64,000 nt of DNA from positions 265,001 to 329,000 of the forward strand of contig JABMCL010003107.1 in assembly GCA_018857735.1 (NCBI GenBank), in the 5' to 3' direction. The DNA comes from Alviniconcha marisindica. Its lineage: Eukaryota > Mollusca > Gastropoda > Provannidae. The notes beneath the pieces are model-generated. The model did not search any database and had not been told where the DNA came from. It saw only the letters and a program-made list of their open reading frames with translations. The translations under genes were made by a program, and so were the position numbers. Of the stretch, positions 57,270-64,000 are shown piece after piece; position 1 is the stretch's first letter, and each line of letters begins with the position of its first letter.

Positions 57270-58166
57270 ATATCTGGGTACCTTGACCATCAAAGTATAC
57301 AGTTCAGGTTGTCTGCAAGTGAGCTGTTGCTGTTTGTGTCTGTGGTGCTGCTTCTAATAAATGCACCATATGGAATTCCAAATTGCGATGACGTTGTCTC
57401 TTAGCAACTCATTTATTATGACAAAAAAGGCCCTTTTCCATATATTATTTTATTGTTTGAACAGTTTAATATGTTGCAGTTTCTGTTTCTCTTTGTCTTA
57501 AATGTGTCCTTGTTATTGGGCACTGTGGACGCAGAAATATTAAGGTCCCCCTGTTAAAAACCCAGAGCTGACGAATGTTTTTCCTTAAAAGCACGGATTA
57601 GGTCAGTAGGCCAAGTATGCTTAGTCATTGCCATAATGTGTTCCTTGTCCTAATTTCCGCTTCCCCGGTCCATTCAACTTCATTTTTCCCAAATCCTCTT
57701 CATACTTTTCAATTGCGTTGGTCTTGGCTGAAGCGAATTCCCGCGTTAGTCTGCGAAAAGAAACTGGGCACACTGCTCATAGTCAATTGATTTAAGCCGG
57801 TTCTCATGTTGAGAGAGAATTAAAAAATAATCAGTAAAATACCGCATTCAGTACAAGCTCGCAACGCTGGCTTTCCGTCACTTTGACAGCACTCTTCCGC
57901 CATACCTGTCTTCTTCTCTCTGCACGTATCAACCATCGCGCTCCCTTCGTTCTTCGACAGAAAGACTGCTCAAAATTACAAAAACAAACCTGAAAACCTT
58001 CGGTGAACGTTCTTTTGGTTACACTGCTCCGACTGTCTGGAACTCGCTGCCGACCGACCCGAGAGCTTCTCCCTCTCTCCCAACTTTCAAAGCTAACCTA
58101 AAAACGCATCTCTTCCGCCAAGCCTTCTGGTTGATTTGTACATGCCAACCGCTACCTGTTTCATAT

Positions 58167-58236
<70 letters not shown>

Positions 58237-59235
58237 TGTGTGCGTGCGCGTGTGTGTCAGTTGGGGGCGGGGGTGGGGACTGGGAGAGATGGAATTAAGG
58301 GTAGGTAGTAATATAATGATTCATTTTCTTTATATATTGCTGCTTCTCATATGGCACATGTACTTGTATATTATACATTGTTAGTTGTCATAATTATATG
58401 TATTAGTTTGTGAAACTTAGAAAATGTTGGAGAATGTTGTAATGCGCAGTGAGTTTGGGTACACCAGAGAATAGCGCTATACAAAAGTTATCTATTATTA
58501 TTATTATTATTAGTGCCTGCAGAATATAAAATAGGCACCAAAACATGTGTTACTGTGCCTCGAAAAGGTGATTTAGACATACTTGTAATTTGATCAATTG
58601 TTCTTTAATTTTGTACTGAATGCGTTGCAGGGAACCTGTCTGGAAGTATCTTTTGCAGTTGTAGATAGTGATATGTGCTAATTATTGACTGTTTTGGCTG
58701 GGATGTTTGCTATTGATTGTGTTCTGTGTATAACAGTGAGCCAGCTTTTTGCTTGTGTTTTGGTTCCTTGCGTTTCGAATTGGTGTGAAGAAACTGTGAC
58801 TGTGATTTGTCCTGAGGTGACCAGTCCTGATATGTTGAAAACAGTCAAATGTATGACAAAAACAGCTGAGGATTCTGTCAAAGAAGCAGTACCAAAAAAA
58901 AAAAAAACAAAAAAAAAAACCACACATCCTTTTGAAGGTGCAAGATACTGAGTTGGCTGCTCGAGAAGCACATTACCATGCCACCTGTCGGAGAGATTAC
59001 ACTCGGGAGGATGACAGACACCAGGAAACCATCAAAGACACTAAAATCATTGAAGAGCAAGCTTCCAACAAGACAGTTCCAACTTTTCAGTACATCGTTC
59101 AGTATGTTATGGGCAGAATTGTTTAGAGATAAAGAGATTACCACATTAAGGAAAAATTATGAAACTGGAACATTCGACGTATCTGGGGGGGGGGGGGGGG
59201 GGGGGAGGGTTTCGATACCTGGCCCATGGACTATC
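57270..59235 (+). pseudogene. Multicopy gene-like repeat family R, copy 3
   Basis: Starts TACCTTGACCATCAAAG, is split by an insertion at 57341-58611, resumes TGTACTGAATGCGTTGCAGG and encodes CITVSQLFACVLVPCVSNWC (about 58727). Then come KVQDTELAAREAHYHATCRR (about 58935), RDYTREDDRHQETIKDTK and YIVQYVMGRIV (about 59090). After a 1.4-kb deletion relative to copy 1 it ends at poly(G) 59186-59206 and TCGATACCTGGCCCATGGAC. An A-rich stretch (58891-58919) replaces coding sequence found in copy 1. Confidence 0.6.
57341..58611 (+). mobile_element. Insertion in family R copy 3, containing a LINE 3' end
   Basis: Interrupts TTTGTACTGAATGC (intact in copy 1 at about 22358). From 57843 the plus strand is open: RIQYKLATLAFRHFDSTLPP, then SLRSSTERLLK, FGERSFGYTAPTVWNSLP and PTFKANLKTHLFRQAFW, the RT C-terminus of a CR1/L2-like LINE with no stop over about 100 codons. 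A (GT)n tract (58170-58250) and GCGCTATACAAAAGTTATCT with (ATT)n (58466-58510) form its 3' UTR. The flanks 57341-57840 and 58511-58611 are unclassified. Confidence 0.75.
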
Positions 59236-59644
59236 GTCTTTTAGTGTAAGCACCAATGCGTACCTGGGCACCAATGCGTCTGATTCAGGGGACAGCCTGT
59301 AAGTATTTTTTTCTCTCTTTCTATGGCTTGTTATTCTGTTGTTTCTTATTGATGTAAATGATGTATGTTACCATGTTCACAACGTGCCTTGATTTTGGTT
59401 CAAACAAGTTGGAATTTTCGGCACGATTGCCGCCTGGTTTATTTGTTTTCTACCGATTTATTTTTCTACATTTCTTCAAATGGCTAACACTTTGAAGATG
59501 TTGATTTCATAGTTGTTGAATGCTCATTTTAATAGTTGACTATGGTTTAGTGCATTAAGGGTGATTGTATAAACTGTGCGACATGTTATTTATGTTTTGA
59601 TCCGGCTTTTGTATGGCCGAGTCTTGGGCCCGCAGACTTTCACT
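59236..59644. other. Unclassified sequence
   Basis: No gene or repeat recognised. Confidence 0.4.
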
Positions 59645-59790
59645 CTGCTTAGTTGTAAGCCCTTTCCGGGTCTTTGTGTGTGTACCCGAACTGGCCGGTG
59701 ATGCGCATCAGTAGTGGCAACTAGGTCCGTCTTTATCTATGTTCACTAACCGAGCAGACAGCTGCAACCAGATCAGCAGCTTAGATTCTT
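59645..59790. repeat. Inverted dispersed repeat, right copy (SINE-free)
   Basis: Reverse complement of 55960-56075 joined to sequence left of 49501. Here the site AGACAGCTGCAACCAGAT is continuous: it corresponds to the SINE copy 3 target without the SINE. Further shared sequence (TATGCTCTGCTAGTCAGTAA) lies at 59821 and 49239. Confidence 0.8.
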
Positions 59791-59859
59791 GATGCGCTAC
59801 CCTTGACGTTGTTCACAGATATGCTCTGCTAGTCAGTAACAGTAAACAAAAAGGTTGAT

Positions 59860-60480
59860 TGATTTTTGCTGCTGTCCACGGAGGCAAGAAGGCCTATTAG
59901 AGACGGGGACGAGTGGGAAAGGGGAACAGAAGAGTGAAACCTTGAAACAGGCGCCAACCGTGGACCGCCGCCAGAACAACAGGCTGTTAAGGCAGTGTCC
60001 GTCCGGCATTGCGCAGCGACCACCAGAAGGCTCGTTAGGACGGACAGTCCAGGACGTCCACCTCTCACACAGCTCCTGAACCATGGGGGGGTGGGGGGGG
60101 GGGGGGGGGGGTGATGATGATGATGAAGTGATGCTTTATGTCCTCAGATGTCAGTTGACATATTAGGGACAAGTTGTGACCAATGCCGAAGCACGGTGCA
60201 ATAAATCTTTACGTCCACGGAAACCAGAAGGCTCGTTAGGACGGACAGTCCAGGACGTCCACCTCGACTCTCACACAGCTCCTGAACCATGGGGGGGTGA
60301 TGATGATAATGAAGTGATGCTTTATGTCCTCAGATGTCAGTTGACATATTAGGGACAAGTTGTGACCAATGCCGAAGCACGGTGCAATAAATCTTTACGT
60401 CCACGGAAACCAGAAGGCTCGTTAGGACGGACAGTCCAGGACGTCCACCTCGACTCTCACACAGCTCCTGAACCATAGTA
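59860..60480 (-). repeat. SINE-like retroposon with a ~186-198-bp tandem duplication
   Basis: The block ACCAGAAGGCTCGTTAGGAC through TCACACAGCTCCTGAACCAT occurs at 60019, 60222 and 60407. Between copies lies TCAGTTGACATATTAGGGAC...AATCTTTACGTCCACGGA, an inverted SINE 3' module. The left part (59880-60000) matches 46991-47110 inverted. A poly(G) run is at 60086-60110. Confidence 0.75.
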
Positions 60481-60589
60481 AAGTTATGAATATAGAGCAA
60501 TTGTGACTTCATCTTAAAATAATAATGAAGTTAAGATCACATACTTGTAAAACAATTAATTAAAGTATCATACAGCAATTAAAACAGTA

Positions 60590-60633
60590 TCACGCACACA
60601 CACACACACAGCAATTAAAACAGTATCACGCAC

Positions 60634-60681
<48 letters not shown>

Positions 60682-60835
60682 GTGGCACAGTCACACACAC
60701 ACACATACACACACACCATCACACACACACACCGTGGCACAGTCACACACATACACCACACACACACACACACCGTGGCACAATCACACACACACGCACC
60801 GTGGCACAATCACACACACGCACACACACACCGTG

Positions 60836-60875
<40 letters not shown>

Positions 60876-60885
60876 CATGTATACA
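60590..60885. repeat. (CA)n with interspersed CACCGTGGCACAGTCA units
   Basis: CA tracts separated five times by ACCGTGGCACA(A/G)TCACACA. ORFs on both strands are artefacts. Confidence 0.95.
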
Positions 60886-60889
60886 TGTA

Positions 60890-62001
60890 CACTTCAGGTG
60901 TTGTTTAAAAGGCGTACTGCGACTGGTATAAAAGAGTTCTTAAATAAAAGAGTTCTTAAATCTATTTGTCTTACAGATGGGGCATCTAAGACGACGACCT
61001 GATGGGAGAGTAGTAAATTCCTGGTTTAAAATATGGTCCTTCCGGCTTCGTTAAAATAGAGCGGGCTTTCCGTAAGATCTGCTGTTCACAGAAAAGAGCC
61101 GCCAGGTTTCTCTGGGGCACTGCAGTTATCTTGGAGGCGATACGGACAACTCTTTGCAGGCTGTTCCTGTTCTTCACTCCCAAGCTGTGAAACCAGCAGA
61201 TGAAAGAGAATGACAGAACACTCTCAATAAAGGATGTGTAAAAAAGAGTTAAAATCTTTTGGTTAACGGAGAAATAATTTAGCTTTCGCAAGAGATACAA
61301 CCGCTGTTTTACACTTTCTTCAGTGTTGTCGTCCCATTTCAGCTTGTCAAAAATGGTGCCAAGGTACTTGTATTTACTGACAATTTCAACTTCGTTATTG
61401 TGGATAATGGTCTTCCCAGGACTGTGTTCCTGCCTCCTAAAATCAACAATCACCTCCTTGGTTTTAGTCACATTAAGATCTAAATAACCGTTGTCAACAA
61501 ACTCAGTTAAGGCGGGTCCATGGTACTGCTCAGATCCATGAAGTAGTGACAGTAGAGCACTGTCGTCTGCAAATTTTACCGGAAACCTATTTAAGTGGTT
61601 ACTTCTGCAGTCGTCTGTATATAGAATGTAGAGAATATAGAATGTAGAGAAGTGGAGACAGGACACACCCCTGAGGAGACCCAGTACATGTCAGTGACAG
61701 CTCTGAAAAACAGCCGTTGACAAAAACTCTTTGCATTCTGTTGGTGAGAAAATCAAAGATCCATAAAACTAAATGATTTTCCAGACTAAAATATGAGACA
61801 AGTTTGTTTGCTAAAATGTGTGGCTGTATGGTGTTAAAAGCAGAAGAAAAATCAGCGAATAAAATTCTCGCATGAGTCTGAGGCCCCTCAAAATGTCTGT
61901 ACAAGGTGTTCAAGATGAACAGCTTGGCGTCATCAACACCCCTCCCAGACCGGTAAGCAAATTGAAGAGGATCTAGGTTACACTTGTGAGCAAGTTCTCT
62001 T
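60890..62001 (-). mobile_element. LINE reverse transcriptase, 3' half
   Basis: Reading from 61990: ELAHKCNLDPLQFAYRSGRG, VDDAKLFILNTLYRHF, LFADFSSAFNTIQPHIL (motif A), FLTNRMQRVFVNG, TGSPQGCVLSPLLYILY (motif B), then a 15-bp tandem duplication (61618-61648) that shifts the frame. Next are KFADDSALLSLLHGSE (motif C, FADD), LNVTKTKEVIVDFRRQ, SKYKYLGTIF and ESVLSFSFICWFHSLGVKN. After another shift come TLPSGRRLRCPICKTNRF and KNSF. About 350 residues are well preserved, but frameshifts near 61630, 61030 and an 18-bp duplication near 60950 make it non-functional. The upstream half continues at 63237-64000. Confidence 0.9.
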
Positions 62002-63232
62002 TGTACGTTTTAACGGCAATTCCGCCCCGGTTATCAGATCCACGCAATTTCATTACTGTACTGTAACCCGGGAACCGGAGCAGACGACGATTTTGTTTTG
62101 AAGCGCTGCGTGTTGCGTAACGCCACATGGCCTTCACAGCCGACCGGCGATAGCCGCTGGTGCGCGCCATTTTCAAATCTGTTTTCTCCCTTAATATTTT
62201 GACCGCTTGTTTGTATACCTACTCTTTGTTTACCAAGTCCTTTTTATGCACTAAGCCATGTGTAATATAATTTGGCATCTTAGAATGTTTATCCAACGTT
62301 TATTTAGACGCAGGATCGAACTTAATCAGTAGCCGATGCCTCTCTGGGTCCATTCTTTTTATAGCCGTCGTCTGCATGGCGCGTTCATGGCTCTGTTTAG
62401 TACTAGTGAATAGTAGTGAATCGTTGTTTTGACTCGATTAAAGTAATTCTGTGTCAATCAATGCTTTGTCGTATAGTATTTTGCTTAGCTGACTTCATGG
62501 TAAGTGTTTATTTTGGGTTGAAATTAACTTATTAAGTATTGTGTACTGTAGAAGCTAAGTTGCATTCATAGACTACTTGGTATCACTGTCAGCGCTGTTG
62601 CGACTAAGATAACGCGCCCCAGGCGAAACTTAGCACCGATTGTTTTAGTGCTAGTCTTTGAGTGTGTCTTGCTTCTCTTACAGAGCGTTGTATTGTAATT
62701 GTTATGTACCATTTTAACCGGCCGTGGGAGCGTGCACTTTATTCTGATGTAAGTTTTATTGACAGTTATATCTTGTACACTGTGTTAGTTGTGATTTAGT
62801 TGTACGAATCTGCTTATAGACAGGTGCAAGCCACGCTTCCCACTCTTGTTGTAAATCAAATAAGTCAGTCATGTGTGTATATTTTGTTTATACGGTTTAA
62901 AAGGTTGTAATTGTAGCTTTCATTTGATGTTTTTCATGTTTTAATTAGTTTAGTTATTGTAGAGGAAACTGTATTTGTGCGGGCCAAGGAAACACAATTG
63001 TCAGCCATTTTGTGGTCCAGAGGGCCGATTTTATTGTAGCGATAGCGTGTGTTCCTTGCGGCCCGCGCCGTTCTCTTATCTATGCGTGCGAGTGAGGATT
63101 TTGTGTGTGCTGAGAAATTGTCTGCTGCTGAGCAAATAAAGCCTGATTGCTGCCGTCCGCCTGCTGTGGTCTCCATTTCGACAGACTCCTCTGCCTGTAT
63201 CCTGTCCTTCTACCACTCCACACCATTACACA
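62002..63232 (+). mobile_element. Solo-LTR-like insertion in the LINE
   Basis: The 1.23-kb segment begins TGTACG and ends TTACACA, separating RT block VMKTLEKIIKFFILAVIE from ELAHKCNLDPLQFAYR. An AATAAA at 63135-63140 about 95 bp from the right end fits a U3-R-U5 layout on the plus strand. Flanks CTCTT and CTCAA are only a weak 5-bp duplication. A 67-codon minus-strand ORF starting in GCGCGCCATTTT (62165) has no known family. It could also be another kind of insertion. Confidence 0.5.
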
Positions 63233-64000
63233 CTCAATGACAGCTAGAATGAAGAACTTGATGATTTTTTCCAACGTTTTCATAACAAGGGAGGTCAGTG
63301 TAATAGGTCGAAAGTCGTTAGGTAGTTTCGGGTTATCCTTTTTAGGTATCGGAATTACAGTTGAAAGTTTCCAAATGTCGGGGACGGTACATGTGTCTAT
63401 GGAGGTCTTGAAGAGGCGTTGAAAGACGCCACTAAGCTGCTCGGCACAAAATCTGAGAGTTCTGCCACAAATCCCACCGGGACCTGGGCATTTGTTTACA
63501 CCTATATGCTTGAACAGCCCCAACACTCTCTTGGTCAATAACAGCACTGTCGTCCGGCATCAAGGACTGCTTCACATCGAAAATGTGTGATGAAAACTCA
63601 TGTTTCGAAACGAGTGAAGAAACTGTTCATGTGGTTTGGCAATGCCTCATCAGCCACCCTAACCCTCTAGACTAACCTTTGACCCACGAGGAGCAGACGC
63701 CTTGTTGACAACTGCCATGTTCTTAATGCCTTGCCAAGCAGCACGAAGACAGCCACCGCTGAACTTCGACTCAATCTTCTTCCTATATTTCTCCTTTGCC
63801 TTTCTAATCGCCCCCCTAACTTCCCTGTTCACTTGTTTTTTATCTGTTGTACCCTGGAAAAAGCCCTCTTCTTCTTGTTCAGAACCTCCTTCAGATCTTT
63901 TGTTACCCAAGGTTTGTTGTTCGGGAAAATAGTGATATGTTTAGAGGGTATCACAGATTCAACACAAAATGAAATATAAGAGGAAATGACATCAGTTAGT
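63233..64000 (-). mobile_element. LINE, endonuclease-RT linker and RT N-terminal part
   Basis: From the window edge: FPNNKPWVTKDLKEVLNKKK (about 63890-63940), a frameshift at a T/C run, then FFQGTTDKKQVNREVRGAIR, KAKEKYRKKIESKFSGG, AAWQGIKNMAVV. After further shifts come HEFSSHIF, GLFKHIGVNKCPGPGGICGR, TLRFCAEQLSGVFQRLF, STVIPIPKKDNPKLPNDFRP and ITLTSLVMKTLEKIIKFFIL. This is the same element as 60890-62001; its endonuclease lies beyond the right edge. Confidence 0.88.

Noticed and set aside
61973..62176. 67-codon ORF beginning ATGGCG as a first exon of a gene
   Set aside because: No homology and it overlaps the boundary of the LTR-like insertion in a LINE.

Overview
The window is animal nuclear DNA dominated by transposable elements and tandem repeats. 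Multi-exon genes with GT-AG introns, tRNA-derived SINEs, non-LTR retrotransposons, a Penelope-like element and very many CA/GT, TA and poly(G) tracts point to a metazoan. The mix of SINEs and the repeat density fit a mollusc, probably a gastropod, but that is inference. There are no operons and no bacterial genes.

Two host genes are supported, both on the minus strand. (1) At 1313-1483 is the first coding exon of a calpain-5-type protease; the rest lies beyond the left edge. (2) Between about 44.4 and 30.1 kb are the last six coding exons of a flavin monoamine oxidase (MAO): 44411-44315, 42955-42844, 36571-36474, 36175-36064, 35115-35059 and 30271-30131. Their splice phases join without a break. 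They carry the SGGCY covalent-FAD motif, the C-terminal FAD-binding signature and a tail anchor for the outer mitochondrial membrane. Upstream exons lie outside the window or were not found.

Layout: 0-10 kb, calpain exon, a decayed Ser/Thr-repeat ORF and non-LTR retrotransposon (LINE) remnants. 11-15.5 kb, two TIR elements in opposite orientation. 15.6-27.4 kb, LINE, SINE, a multicopy gene-like repeat and a 1.5-kb minisatellite. 27.6-30.1 kb, a minisatellite and a Tc1 relic downstream of MAO. 30-44.4 kb, the MAO gene, whose introns hold a foldback-like TIR element, tandem arrays, a SINE, a Penelope-like element and a 3.4-kb homopolymer-rich stretch. 45-49 kb, a second copy of the multicopy repeat with a PIF/Harbinger-like MITE and a SINE nested in it. 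49.5-56 kb, a 6.1-kb TIR element inserted inside a SINE whose 14-bp target duplication is intact. 56-64 kb, more LINEs, a third copy of the multicopy repeat and a LINE split by a solo-LTR-like insertion.

The most unusual observation is in MAO. One intronic minisatellite repeats an exon end plus its 5' splice site (about 6 units). Another repeats a 3' splice site plus the first bases of its exon (about 14 units). A third array has one unit in the 3' UTR. The second highlight is the 6.1-kb element: 36-bp perfect TIRs, a core made of a higher-order tandem array that switches orientation, and no visible coding capacity.
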